DNA of 64,000 nt from Tritrichomonas musculus (GCA_039105265.1 JAPFFF010000012.1:4898001-4962000); one strand, 5' to 3'. Counted from the first letter of the stretch, positions 8,459-19,235 are shown. The notes: generated by a model from the letters alone, not told the origin. Numbers and translations are program-made.

Positions 8459-10630
8459 TCAAATTAATTCATCAGAAGTCTTTTGAATCATTTTATGAGG
8501 TTTTCTCATTTGATATTTAGGTGATGATGATGATGATGATGAACCTGAGTCTCCACGAAGTCTTAAAACCAAATGTATTGTAGAATCTTTTGAAATGTTG
8601 TAATCTTGGAGAGTGTTTCCATTTTCGAGTTGCTTTCCTCCAAAAATCAATCGTAATTGATCAGGAGGAATTCCTTCTTTTTCATAAATTGATTGTTTAA
8701 GATCTTCGAAACGATCTGTAGGATCGAAAAAAATCGAAGTATGTTTACCAGTGAGTGTTTTAACAAAGAGAGGAGTGCTTCCATTGCATCTACTTGCAGA
8801 ATATGAATCATTGTATGAATGTTCTCTTTCAATATTTCTAATACTGTTGATCAATTCTGTTGTTGATTCTTTTTCTTCTGGTGATGAATAATTTTTCACG
8901 CCTAATAAACCAACATAAGGACTAAGAATTCCATATTCAATTGATAATTGTATAATTTTTGATATAATTTCATCTGTTTTTGTCATTTTTCGTAATTCTT
9001 TAATATTCTCATTATTGAAGTAAAATTCAAGACTTTCATGTGTTCTAGAATCAATTGGGAATGACTTCATTTCAATTATTGTTGATTCTTCATTCCCTTC
9101 TACATCAACAATGACATGAAGATTATTTCTCATTTCTTTCGCAGTTTTGAAATATAACTTAGCTGGGATTCCTGGTGACAATCTGACTTTTGATAATGAT
9201 GGAACAATTTCAAATTCTTCGTTTTCTTCAATAGAAATGTTGACTTGACATAATCCTGATAAACTTTGTGTTAACTGATTTATAACTTTGGATTTCATAT
9301 CATCTTTTTCTAGAACAAAATCGATGAATCCATTTCCTTTTTTACCAATTTCATTGACCAAATCTCGATCAACATCATTACCAATACCAATTGCGCTGCA
9401 CACTGATGTGATTGAGTTTTGATTAACAAGATTAATAACTGCACTTTTATCATCAACATAACCATCTGTTAATACAAAAACTCTCCTTAACTTGTCATCA
9501 ACTGAGAGTTGGTTTTTGAAAACATGTGATAAAGGTTCTGACAAATTTGTAAAACCAAGATCTGCCTTTAATGAATTGGCCAAATTCAATGCAAGATCAA
9601 CATTTTCTTTCATATACAAAACTGGCTTTTCAAAGAGAGGAACATAATCGCTTCCAAATCGAACGATATTGAAGTAGCAATTTTCAGGAAGAGATTTGAT
9701 AAAAATCAAAAGGCATTGTGCTGCTAATTTAATTTGTGAACCACTCATTGATCCTGAGCAATCAACAATAAAAATAAATTCTTCTCCTGAATGATCATTA
9801 TTAATATCATCGTTTTTGAATGGAATAAATGATATAGATCCATATTTACCACTACAAATGGCAAGATTGTTGGCAACAACATTTACATCTTCTGTTTTTG
9901 AAATGCATTCTTCAAGATCATCTGTTAGTACTGGTGGATTTGAATCTAATGTCATTGTGATCGTTCCTGTTGTTGTTGCTGTTGTTGTTGCTGTTGTTGT
10001 TGCTGTTGTTGTTGCTGTTGTTGTTGCTGTTGTTGTTGGTTCTAAATGATCAATTTTATATGTTAATGTGGAAAGATCTAATGTTCCTTTAAGATTTGAT
10101 TTCACTGATTTTTCTTTTAATTCAAATAATGAGCATCTAACTGATAAACTAAAGTCATCGCATTTGAGGTATCCTTCATCGTTAGGATATTTAAGTGGAA
10201 ACATAAGACAAATAATGTTTTCTGAAATTAAACTAACAGGTAATTCAAATTTGAGAGAAACTGTTACTGTTTGATTTTGGAGAACATTTGTTATATATAT
10301 TTTTGAATAATTATCATCACCTTTTCCAAAAACTGCTTGTTCACCAATTTCGTCCATTTTATTAAAACTGCTTCTTGCTTCTTTAAGTTCTTGCATTTTG
10401 ATTTTATATTTGCTTCCATCAATTTCAATATTAAGATCATGAAAACCGATTTGATCATTTACATCATTCCCAATTTCAAAAATATATTTATCTAATTCAT
10501 GATCAATATTTTTGAATGATGCTTCAATTGAACCTGAATAAAAGAGTCCATTTACATCGCCATCAATATTAACTTTTCCAGGATTAACAAAAGAATTGCT
10601 TTTTTCGCTGTAGATTGAGAACAAAGACAT
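8459..10630 (-). CDS. VIT/vWA-domain protein with an internal ubiquitin-like domain
   Basis: The protein has 723 residues to the first stop. Residues about 1-150 match the VIT (vault/inter-alpha-trypsin) domain. A Thr-rich linker with repeated Thr/Ala codons covers about 198-225. A vWA domain (about 280-450) has an intact MIDAS start DCSGSMSGS (near 293) and the later LTDG motif (near 388). Residues about 621-693 are a ubiquitin-like domain very close to ubiquitin itself ([38 protein letters not shown]). The terminal diglycine is replaced by GD, so normal cleavage after ubiquitin is not expected. A poly-Ser run follows. The start is supported by a TCATT initiator-like motif about a dozen bases upstream. 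VIT/vWA proteins act in protein interaction; the internal ubiquitin fusion is unusual. The frame resumes after the TGA stop (see 8186-8455). Confidence 0.88.
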   Translation of the reverse strand: MSLFSIYSEKSNSFVNPGKVNIDGDVNGLFYSGSIEASFKNIDHELDKYIFEIGNDVNDQIGFHDLNIEIDGSKYKIKMQELKEARSSFNKMDEIGEQAVFGKGDDNYSKIYITNVLQNQTVTVSLKFELPVSLISENIICLMFPLKYPNDEGYLKCDDFSLSVRCSLFELKEKSVKSNLKGTLDLSTLTYKIDHLEPTTTATTTATTTATTTATTTATTTGTITMTLDSNPPVLTDDLEECISKTEDVNVVANNLAICSGKYGSISFIPFKNDDINNDHSGEEFIFIVDCSGSMSGSQIKLAAQCLLIFIKSLPENCYFNIVRFGSDYVPLFEKPVLYMKENVDLALNLANSLKADLGFTNLSEPLSHVFKNQLSVDDKLRRVFVLTDGYVDDKSAVINLVNQNSITSVCSAIGIGNDVDRDLVNEIGKKGNGFIDFVLEKDDMKSKVINQLTQSLSGLCQVNISIEENEEFEIVPSLSKVRLSPGIPAKLYFKTAKEMRNNLHVIVDVEGNEESTIIEMKSFPIDSRTHESLEFYFNNENIKELRKMTKTDEIISKIIQLSIEYGILSPYVGLLGVKNYSSPEEKESTTELINSIRNIEREHSYNDSYSASRCNGSTPLFVKTLTGKHTSIFFDPTDRFEDLKQSIYEKEGIPPDQLRLIFGGKQLENGNTLQDYNISKDSTIHLVLRLRGDSGSSSSSSSPKYQMRKPHKMIQKTSDELI

Positions 10631-11393
10631 AATAAAAAATGAAATGAATTAAATAAATAAATAAATTAATTAAAGAATTCTAATCATTTCAATTAATTGA
10701 ATCTGAAAATGAACCTTACTAAATTTTTGACTTCAATTTATAAACTAAGTTTTTTAATTTGTCCCTTCTTATCGTCCTCTCAAATTTGAATAAAGCTAAA
10801 TATTTTTTTTTTAGTTATAATGGCATGATTACTTTCATTCATCTCAGGTTGAGGCTCCCGCTATTACCTTAACCAATTGGGCTTAGCCCTCAAAGGCTCC
10901 CAAAGCTATTTAAAATGCATTTTTCCTGAATAAATAACTTTTTTATATTCTTTTTTTTTTATTTTCATCTTCTCAAAATTGAAAGATATGGTATTTTAAA
11001 AAAAAATATTTTGTCCCTACTTATCGTTCTACTTTCTGAAGACTCATAGAAAATTTGAATTAAAAACTCTCAATTTTTTTGTGAATAAGGTAATAATTAA
11101 AAAACTTAGTTTATAAAGAAAAATAAAAGGTATGATAGATAAAAGAATATATTGGAATGATTCAGAAGCAGAAAATTTTATAAAACCTTCTTTGAAAATT
11201 TACTAAAACCAAATTATTAGTAATAATTTTAGCTTTAAAAAATATTTCAAAAACTATTTCAAATTAAGAAATCAGATAAATCTTTGTTAATTGGAGTTTT
11301 TTTTTAAAAAAAAAAACAAATCTTAGAATGAACAGAGACTGGAAAAGAAACTAATTACTGTATACTTATCATTTTTTACATCAAGAACATTAT
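10631..11393. other. Spacer upstream of the vWA gene, with one inverted-repeat element
   Basis: It contains the element at 10737-11117, listed separately. The remainder is AT-rich with no open frame of note. The promoter of the minus-strand vWA gene must lie at its left edge. Confidence 0.5.
10737..11117. mobile_element. MITE-like element with about 23-bp inverted repeats
   Basis: The left end TTTATAAACTAAGTTTTTTA (10737 on) is the exact inverse of the right end, which finishes at 11117. Inside are a direct repeat around TTATCGT (near 10771 and 11021) and a relatively GC-rich core with GAGGCTCCCGC and GGGCTTAGCCC. No coding sequence is present, and no clear target duplication is seen at these boundaries, so the exact ends may be a few bases off. 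Confidence 0.6.
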
Positions 11394-11520
11394 GTTTCAT
11401 TTTTTGATTTCATTCTTTTTGTTAAAATGTTTGAAAATTCATCGAATGATGATAATTCTCAAAGCAAGAAATAAATGTTGATAGCATTATATAACAAGGA
11501 GGTACTTTAGCATAATGGTA
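11394..11520 (+). pseudogene. tRNA-spacer copy with a truncated tRNA 5' end
   Basis: Bases 11394-11500 repeat the spacer found around the tRNA-like gene at 7788. They are followed by GGTACTTTAGCATAATGGTA (11501-11520), which matches the acceptor 5' strand, A box and D-loop of that tRNA. The A box (TAGCATAATGG) is closer to consensus here than in the longer copy. The similarity stops abruptly, and an inverted-repeat element begins about 30 bases further on. It is a broken duplicate of a spacer-tRNA unit. Confidence 0.75.
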
Positions 11521-11551
11521 TATTTTTAAAAAAACTTTTGTATTTATTAAG

Positions 11552-11650
11552 CCATGTTCCACTTTCGTAATGAAAAATGTAACCACCAAAATTTTTAAAA
11601 TTTTAATCACTTAACTTTTTAATTTTGTCCTTACAAAAGTGGAACAACTG
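11552..11650. mobile_element. Tc1/mariner-like MITE, about 100 bp, short relative of the 20.2-kb element
   Basis: The two ends (TGTTCCACTTTCGTAA on the left; TTACAAAAGTGGAACAACTG then TA on the right) are inverted. They match the ends of the larger element at 20155-21394, including the inner motif GTAACCACCAAAATTTT. CAGT-type termini next to TA are typical of Tc1/mariner. The left terminus is eroded. It lies just after the truncated tRNA copy. Confidence 0.65.
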
Positions 11651-11765
11651 TAATAGAATTGAAATACTTTTACCATCCCATTAATAAAAAATAATATAAA
11701 TGCATCGAAATTGTCCTAATAAAGTAAAGATGTATATATTTTTAAATTAAAAATTTTAATGATTT

Positions 11766-13652
11766 TTAAATGATTTTGAATGAAATTGGTGGGACATCAA
11801 CATTATGTCCATGAGATCCAATTTCGTAAGTTTGAGTGCCATCCAAAAAGTAAAATGGATTTGGAAGTGTTATCTTGATTATATCAATATAATATCTATG
11901 ATGTAAATGATGAAGCCACTTTGGCTTTCTTCTGTAGCCTTCCTCCCGATATGTAAGTCTAGTGATCTCTGGGATTATTGTTAAATTATATATATCAACT
12001 TTAGCACTAATATATCGAGATTTTCTTTCAAGTTCATTTGTCAAACTGTCTTTTGTTATGAGATTTGTGAAAAGAATTTTCATTCCATCAATTGTGACTT
12101 CATCATTTCCTATTACTTTGAAGTCAGCACTTTTTCTTCCAGCCTTTGGTGGATACAATGTAACAATGCTTCCATTTTGGCCTGCTTTTCTGGCTTCATA
12201 AACAGATTTAGGATATGGTGGGCATTCATTGCATCTATCTCTGTAGTATGAATGAACTTTATTTTTAATTGTGCTTTTTATTTCATTAGAGTGCCTGACA
12301 TATTCACTTCCTGATGTCAAACTTGCATTAACTGCATGTAATTGATTATAAAATGAATCCGCAGCATCACTTGAATAAGAATCAGCCAAATTGTTATCAT
12401 TAATTGAACGAAGAGAATATGACGTTTGATTTCCAAAATAATGTCTAATATCATATGTTTTATCATCAATGACTTTTTTTGATACATATGGAATGAGAAT
12501 ACTCTGGCAACGATTAGAAAATGCATTGTTTAATGAGGATTTAATTTTCCTTTGCAAATCATTACGATATCTGTTGTATTTTTCTGGGAATAGATTTGTA
12601 ATATTATTGAAAGATCCATTTGCATTTTGAGCAAAAGAAGCAAGAATATTGTTTTCAAAGGGATATGTATAATTTTTTTTCGAAAGATCAATTAATTCAG
12701 AAGCACTTTTGTTATTTATATCCTTAACAGCATTGTTAATCAAATATTCACATGAATTCATTGCTTGTTGGAAGTAACTTGATATTAAGTTATCAATAAC
12801 ATGTTCTAATCTGATATCTTGATTATCCAAATCATTGATCTGGGAAATGAAAGGTGAACATTTGTTAAATATCTGAACCAAATTCTTTCCAGGAATTGCA
12901 ATTCGCTTAGATGCGCTCTTTGCGATGAATCTGATAAGATCATTAATTGATTCAAAATAGTGATTGGGTCTATCCCATTTTGGTTGTGCGAATAATGCAG
13001 CATTTTCTTTTGATATTCTAATATTTTTATCATTCACATGAGAAATGAATAAATCAGTTTGTTTTGCATCATTTTCTTTTCGTTTTTGTTCAAATTCTTC
13101 TTCTGATGGTCTTCCAGGGACGCCTGAGTTAGTAATAACGACAGCGTATGATTTATAAAGTTGCTGGTGGCTTCCAGGAATCAATTGTGGCAAAGTAAAG
13201 AAAGATTTAAGATCATAAATATTTGAACGATCAAGTGTTTTTGTGACGAAGAGATTAACCGTTGAAATTTGAAATAATGAACAGATTGCTTTTCTTATCA
13301 TCAATGTTGAATCGCCTAAGCTATCAATGCCTTCACAATCAAGGATAAATATTTCGGAATTAGGACAAGGATTGATGTTGATTTTATGGATTCTAAGGAG
13401 ATCTGATAATTTCATTGAAACATATTGAATGTCCATTGTGACTGGAACATTTCCTTCATCTGTTTTGAACGTTTCTCTATCAGGATGTAAAACTGGATTT
13501 ACTAATATATTGGCTAGTGTTGATTTCCCTGTCCTTCCATTTCCTGATACAATTACAAGTTGGGGATTTGAAGCTCTATTTAAATCATCAACTAATTGAG
13601 AAGATAATAAAATATTTTTCCCTTCAAACTTAATTGTTGGCTTACAATACAT
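11766..13652 (-). CDS. GBP/atlastin-like large GTPase
   Basis: The 628-residue protein has an N-terminal dynamin-like GTPase domain. The P-loop is GNGRTGKST (about 38-46). The switch-I region FKTDEGNVPVT lies near 63-73, and the G3 motif DCEGID near 104-109. The G4 region contains VITNSGVPG, unlike the canonical NKxD but in line with GBP/atlastin-type proteins, where this motif is variable. Residues about 230-480 are mostly helical with conserved Cys and Asn. The C-terminal part (about 480-628) has no obvious membrane anchor, so an atlastin-type ER fusion role is less likely than a soluble GBP-like role. A TCATT initiator-like motif lies about six bases upstream of the ATG. The stop is TAAA. 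Family assignment is good; cellular role is inferred only. Confidence 0.8.
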   Translation of the reverse strand: MYCKPTIKFEGKNILLSSQLVDDLNRASNPQLVIVSGNGRTGKSTLANILVNPVLHPDRETFKTDEGNVPVTMDIQYVSMKLSDLLRIHKININPCPNSEIFILDCEGIDSLGDSTLMIRKAICSLFQISTVNLFVTKTLDRSNIYDLKSFFTLPQLIPGSHQQLYKSYAVVITNSGVPGRPSEEEFEQKRKENDAKQTDLFISHVNDKNIRISKENAALFAQPKWDRPNHYFESINDLIRFIAKSASKRIAIPGKNLVQIFNKCSPFISQINDLDNQDIRLEHVIDNLISSYFQQAMNSCEYLINNAVKDINNKSASELIDLSKKNYTYPFENNILASFAQNANGSFNNITNLFPEKYNRYRNDLQRKIKSSLNNAFSNRCQSILIPYVSKKVIDDKTYDIRHYFGNQTSYSLRSINDNNLADSYSSDAADSFYNQLHAVNASLTSGSEYVRHSNEIKSTIKNKVHSYYRDRCNECPPYPKSVYEARKAGQNGSIVTLYPPKAGRKSADFKVIGNDEVTIDGMKILFTNLITKDSLTNELERKSRYISAKVDIYNLTIIPEITRLTYREEGYRRKPKWLHHLHHRYYIDIIKITLPNPFYFLDGTQTYEIGSHGHNVDVPPISFKII

Positions 13653-13914
13653 TAAATGAAATGATTTTTTGGTTTGAAATGTCTTAAAAAAAATTTGAAT
13701 TAAAAATGACTTTTTTTTTGAAAAAGTTTGAAATATTTGAAAATTTTTTTTCTCAAAAAATTCAATTTCAATTTATCATTTATCCCTTTTATTTTTTATA
13801 AATATAAAAATATATATATTATATTTTATACCAATATATATTTTATACCATTTATATCAATGATTTTTTAACTAGAATAATCAATGATATTAAATAAACA
13901 AAAATTATTAACAA

Positions 13915-15711
13915 TTAAATTAATTGGTTTTGGATGAGACGTGCATAAGCCCCAGATTTCAAAAGAAGTTCTTCATGAGTCCCTTCTTCAATAATCTGAC
14001 CTTTATCCATCACAAGAATTCTTGTTGCATTTTTAACTGTAGCCAATCTATGAGCAACAACAATAACAGTTATTTCTTTCTCATTTTTGATCTTTGTTAT
14101 TGCTTCTTGGACCAATTTTTCACTTTCTGTATCCAAAGCAGCAGTTGCCTCATCAAGCAAAATCACTGGTGAATTCATCATTACAGCTCTTGCGATACAA
14201 ATTCTCTGTTTTTGGCCTCCGCTGAGCGAATTTTGATTTATCATTGTTTTGTAGCCTTCTTTTAAACGGACAATGAAGCTGTGTGCATTTGCAATTATTG
14301 ATGAGTTAATGACTTCTTCTCTTGGTGCATGAGGCTTTCCGTAACGAATGTTATCTTTGACTGACATTGAAAAAATAGCAGGTGTTTGTTGAACGATAGA
14401 AATTTGTGATCTTATTGATGATGGTTTCAGTTCACTTATATTTTTGCCATCAATTAAAATTTGGCCTTCATTTATATCATAAAATCTTTGAATCAGTTGA
14501 AGTGTTGTTGACTTGCCACAGCCACTTTCGCCAATCAGGGCGACGGTTTCACCTGGATTAACTTTGAACGATAAGTTTTTGAGAGCAAATTCATCACGTG
14601 AACGATATTTGAATGACACGTTTTTAAATTCAATTATTCCTTTTATTCTTCCATTAATGTCGGCACCTTCATCGTGTCCAATCAAAGGTTTCCTGTCAAT
14701 AATTTCGAGAATTTTGGCAGCTGAAACATTGCTTTTTCTGAGACTATAAAAGCAGTCAAAAGTGCCGGTAATCGTATATTGCCATCTGTCCAAGATTGAC
14801 ATGATGCTGACGATTGATCCTGGGCTTATTTTGCCGTCAACAGCGCAAATTCCAGTATAGAAAAGGATAAATGACGTCACTCCCCAATGTGTCAAAGATT
14901 CAATTCCATTTTGAACCCCTCGAACAAGTGATGTCTTCATGATGATTTCATGGACATCAAAAAGACGTTTACGATACTCATGATACTCACGAAGCTCGGC
15001 ATCAAAAGGACGAACAGTTCTAAAACACGTAAATATTTCTTCAGCTTTTGATGCTGCATTTGTCCTTCTATCGTTATATTTGACAAATAGACGATTGGCA
15101 TATTTATTCCCGATCAGTTCACACAGTGCATAAACTGGAAAACAGCAGAGAGAAATAAGGGAAACTTTCCATGACTGAAAAAGGCAAGAAATCAAGCCTA
15201 ACAGAAAATCATAAAAGCAATATATGCAGTCAAAGAAAGTGTCAGTGAATGCTTCACACGCATTTGATATATCATCATCAATTCGAGATATAATAACGCC
15301 TGTTAATGTGTCGTCGAAATATGTGATATCTTGATCTAATACTTTTGAAAGAACTTTAACATGCATGTCCTTTTTTAATGCTGTCATATGAAATGATTGC
15401 AAATAACTATCAAACATATTGGTTATAAATCTGGTTATGAACACGATAATAATGATGGTTGATATATTATTTATTGATTCTAAAAAATCTTCTGCTGTAT
15501 CATATTCAGAATTAACAAGAATTGTTGCAAGCTTGCCTTGAATAATAATATTTATTTGAATAAATGTTGAATCAAAAAAATTTAAAAAAATCAATAATAT
15601 AAAAAAAATCTTTGATTTCATATATTTAAATAATCGAAATAGTTCAAAGCCAGTTATCTTTATGTCAGATTCATCACTAGAACCATTAGACCATCCAAAA
15701 AGGTTATCCAT
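13915..15711 (-). CDS. ABC half-transporter, ABCB/MDR-TAP type
   Basis: This ATP-driven membrane exporter has about 598 residues. Five to six transmembrane helices lie in the first 310 residues, followed by a nucleotide-binding domain with Walker A GESGCGKST (near 393-401), Q-loop IVQQTPAIF, signature LSGGQKQR (near 497), Walker B VILLDEATAALD (near 515) and H-loop VAHRLAT. All catalytic motifs are intact. Having one membrane and one ATPase domain, it must dimerise. The open frame extends to 15750 but without ATG there; the ATG at 15711 (MDNLFGW) is chosen as the start. No targeting peptide is evident. The substrate cannot be read from sequence. Trichomonads and other protists carry such ABCB half-transporters in the plasma membrane or organelles. 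Confidence 0.88.
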   Translation of the reverse strand: MDNLFGWSNGSSDESDIKITGFELFRLFKYMKSKIFFILLIFLNFFDSTFIQINIIIQGKLATILVNSEYDTAEDFLESINNISTIIIIVFITRFITNMFDSYLQSFHMTALKKDMHVKVLSKVLDQDITYFDDTLTGVIISRIDDDISNACEAFTDTFFDCIYCFYDFLLGLISCLFQSWKVSLISLCCFPVYALCELIGNKYANRLFVKYNDRRTNAASKAEEIFTCFRTVRPFDAELREYHEYRKRLFDVHEIIMKTSLVRGVQNGIESLTHWGVTSFILFYTGICAVDGKISPGSIVSIMSILDRWQYTITGTFDCFYSLRKSNVSAAKILEIIDRKPLIGHDEGADINGRIKGIIEFKNVSFKYRSRDEFALKNLSFKVNPGETVALIGESGCGKSTTLQLIQRFYDINEGQILIDGKNISELKPSSIRSQISIVQQTPAIFSMSVKDNIRYGKPHAPREEVINSSIIANAHSFIVRLKEGYKTMINQNSLSGGQKQRICIARAVMMNSPVILLDEATAALDTESEKLVQEAITKIKNEKEITVIVVAHRLATVKNATRILVMDKGQIIEEGTHEELLLKSGAYARLIQNQLI

Positions 15712-16102
15712 ATTGTACTCAAAAAAAAAACTATTTGGCCAATTATACAATGAAGTATGGTCAATTCAAGGTCAATTAATTTCTTTATTTTCAATTTATA
15801 GACATCTTTTTGCAATCAAAGATTCAAAAATTTAAGGGTACTTCAGAAAGATCCAAAGATATTAGAATCGATCTGAGGCTTGATTATCGATAAAAAATAA
15901 TGGATTTGAAAGGTCAAATTTTGGAAAATCAGAAAAAGTCATTCAAAATATATTAGAGGTTATGGAATTAATGGGAGATATTATAAATTAATATAAGAAG
16001 AAATTGGAATGGTTTAAAATGAATTTATTCTGTGCTATTCAATTTCTTATTATCCACCAATTATTTCACTATAAAATTCAATAAAAATCTATATATTGAC
16101 AA
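15712..16102. other. AT-rich spacer at the left edge of the gene-poor island
   Basis: No coding sequence or repeat is recognised. It contains the upstream region of the ABC transporter gene, including a TCATTG initiator-like motif about 45 bases upstream of the chosen ATG. Confidence 0.4.
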
Positions 16103-16760
16103 GTGTGTCATTTGCTGAAATATAAGTTTAGCCATAAATTCATAAATGTTCCTAGAAAAGCACTTGAAGATATAAAATTTCAAGCTTCAATTATAGATAT
16201 AGAAGAAAATATAAAACAGCTTAAAAGTTTAATTCAAAACAAACATATAGAATTTGTATTTAATATAGACCAAATGAGTTGTTTGGAGTGTGAGGATCTT
16301 CAAGATAGAATACTCATTGTCCTAATAAATAATAAAAGCGCATATGCTTCTTATCCAGTATCTCCAAAAGTATAGCACTCTATATGTTAAGCATGCATTT
16401 AATATGAATGGTTTATTATATCCTTCACAATATATGGCATAATGTCTTCTCGCTTACATTCATATTGTACGAAAACCAATAATTGTCTCTCCTTTGTCTG
16501 CAGTGTACCAATCAGCTGGGAAATTAAAATAAAATCTATTTGGTCTGTCATTGTCTTGCTTTCCATCTTCCCTGAAGAACACGTATTCTTTTGGTATTGG
16601 TGTGTAATCGTTTCATTTATGATATCAATAAATTATATTTCATTGTATCTATTGAATGCTTTATCATTTATGATAGAAGTACATGAATCATCACCAATAA
16701 GCCTTTTGTTTGACGTTATACATTAAATCATAAGCACCATGAGACGTTTAACATGACATC
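16103..16760 (+). pseudogene. Probable decayed DNA-transposon transposase fragment (pogo/Tigger-like DDE)
   Basis: The open stretch 16103-16375 encodes a helical segment followed by FVFNIDQMSCLECEDLQDR and, after about 20 residues, SAYASYPVSPK. That order (an N-D-E/Q first catalytic strand, then an Arg/Val strand and a Y-P-V-S motif) is how the first part of the DDE domain looks in pogo/CENP-B-type transposases. The stretch after 16375 shows only scattered open frames and looks like the eroded remainder. No terminal repeats were found. The family call rests on a short motif and is tentative. It could instead be a relic of an unrelated host gene. Confidence 0.35.
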
Positions 16761-18324
16761 TCTTTTTGATTGTCATTTTGTCATTTTCGCTATTAAAATA
16801 GACCAAAAGTGTAAGTTTCAAGTGTGTGGTGTGGTGTGAAAAACCTACAACCATATGTATGCTTTAATTTTTCAAAGTTTTCTCTTCATCTATTAAAATA
16901 CATGCATATGGCATATGTAAGAAAAGAGATGATCTCTTTTGAATGAACTGTTTATCAAAAAGTGAAAAAAAGAATCAATTGACAATTCGAAATATATTTG
17001 TTGAAATGAACTTCTCAAACAAATATAAGAAATAAAATTTTAAAATAATTTTTTTATTAAAATATGTAGGCTACTCATTTTTTTGAAATTAAAAAGTGCA
17101 TTTTTTTCGATTAATTTTTAGAAATATTCAATAAATTTAAAATATGAAATTGTATACACAATATATATTTATTTTATCTTAATTAGAACACATAATATCT
17201 ATTATTCACGAACTTTTTTTCAGCATCATTATTTCAAATATCACAAAATCAAGTTTATGTAATTGTGGTTTGGAATAATTTTTAGATTGATATATAGATA
17301 TGTATAATAATATTTAAATTAAAATATGCTTCCGAAAAGGATTTCTTCCAAAAAAGTTGAAACAAATATTAAAATTGATTTATCACAACTTACAATAGAC
17401 CTAGAGATATATTTTTGATATATTATATTCTCCATCGTCCAAGCTACAATTTGATATCATTTGTTTATTTCTAACTCTAAAGATAAAGTTTAGTTGAGAA
17501 TTTATATTGAAAAAGTTGAATTAATAAACGGAATGATTCAATTTCCTATGACGCGAAATGAAATAATAAACGGTCAAGTGTAAAATTTGCTAATAAAAAT
17601 TATATATTTAAACTATAAATATATCATAGATAATTGATTAAAAATTATTAAATCAAAAGAATGAAAATTCATTGATTTTTCATTCAATTCCTATTGAAAT
17701 TATAAAAATACCATTCAATTTTTTTCAAATTAAAAAAGTCGATTTTAAACTTTATCTTTTATATTTGAAAAATATTTCCTATCAATTATTACTTAATTAT
17801 ATATGCTTTATTTAAATGTTCCAAAAAAATAAAAAACTTGTAGAAAGCCTACACATTTATTAAATAAATAAAAATAAATGCGTAAATTGAATCTATTTAT
17901 CAAGATATTTAAAAATGCCACTTTTACGATAAAAATTTTTTGAAATAATTTTCCCAAACAAATTCAAGAAAAAATATTTTAAAATGATAGTTATATCAAA
18001 TCTATTATATAAATAAAAATATATAGAGCAGTTGTCCATTTGTAAAGTATTGAAAAATATTAAAAAACGCTGATTGGCTTATAATATTTTATATTTGGAG
18101 CTGAGATATGTGAATTGCTCAGATATATTCCGTTGATTATGAAAAAAAAAAAATACAATATAAAAATAAATGTATTTTAAAAATTTTATATTTCACAACA
18201 AATTATAGACACGATTTTCTCTTTATTATTTCATTCCTTTTTAGAAATTACTTTATTTTTCATATTTTTTCTTTTGTGAGTTTATTTGAAGATTGAATTT
18301 TTGAAATTTCCAAATATAGATGCC
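16761..18324. other. Featureless AT-rich DNA
   Basis: No supported gene, RNA or repeat is seen. The sequence has short AT-rich palindromes (for example around CATATG near 16851 and 16908) and A/T runs. Open frames are no longer than chance for this base composition. Confidence 0.45.
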
Positions 18325-18716
18325 TGAAAAAGTTGCCGACGACAGGAAAAAGTTGCCAACGGTGGCCTTAAAAGCATTTTTTCAGCATTTAAACAATACG
18401 ATATAAAAAAGAAATCATTGTTTCATTATTTGTTGCATTTTAAATTATAAAAAAATGTTTATGTTTCATTTTTTTAAACAAATTTTGTTAAATTTTTTAA
18501 AAATTTTTATGTTAACTTTTTCTTAGCATTTCAATTGAGCATTGAATATAAGATATATATATATCTTCATATTTTTTTAATTATTACTTTTTATTACATA
18601 TTAATAATATTTAATATAATTTAAATATAATTAATTATAACTTTCATTTAAATATATCCTTAAAAAGGTCATCGTTGGCAACTATTTCCCGCCGTTGGCA
18701 ACTTTTTCCCGCCACT
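18325..18716. mobile_element. Inverted-repeat element with double-box arms
   Basis: Each arm is about 42 bp and holds two copies of a 20-bp box close to GTTGGCAACTTTTTCCCGCC, in opposite orientation at the two ends (about 18331-18366 and 18672-18716), roughly 85% identical between arms. The arms are far richer in GC than the AT-rich core. The double box recalls foldback-type elements or transposase-binding subterminal repeats. No protein is encoded. A lone related box occurs near 1060. Confidence 0.6.
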
Positions 18717-19235
18717 TTAATTTTCAATTAAATTTTTCAATTTATTCATTTTTTAAAATATTTTTATAATGATACGAAAAGGAGATATTGATCTCGTAAT
18801 TATATAAAAAGAAATAATTTATACTACTATTATTGTAATTTTGGATGATGAAAATATATTTTTTTAGATAAAAAACTAATTTCCCAGATGGCATCTATAA
18901 ATATTTATTTTCTAATCTTTCGTTAAACTTTCCTGATTCACATGCATTTTCTGAATCAAGTTTTCCTATCAATATTATCTAATGATTCAAATCGATTATT
19001 ATATTTAAATAATCATTTCGATCTTTTAATCACAATTACAACCTTTCCATGTCGTTCAAGGTGCAAGTCTTCTCAATTTTTCTGATATATCCATTCAAAT
19101 ATTTAATTTAATTGTTATTCCAATTGGAATACCTGTTGGCGAAAAATAAAACTTGTAAATTTACTTTATTTATAAATAATTTGTAAATTTGATAAAGACA
19201 CTTTTTGAGCGTAGCTCAAAAAGCGGCTATCTTGT
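18717..19235. other. AT-rich spacer ending in a small palindrome
   Basis: No gene is seen. At 19202-19224 lies the palindrome CTTTTTGAGC-GTA-GCTCAAAAAG, part of a block (ACACTTTTTGAGCG) that recurs near 24859. It may be the end of a dispersed repeat. Confidence 0.4.

Noticed and set aside
9816-10274. Plus-strand open frames within the vWA gene, one with Val/Ala repeats
   Set aside because: They lie antisense to the Thr-rich linker of a well-supported minus-strand gene.
15712-15750. Extension of the ABC transporter upstream of 15711
   Set aside because: There is no ATG in the extension (the frame starts at a TTG), and the ATG at 15711 gives a normal N-terminus.
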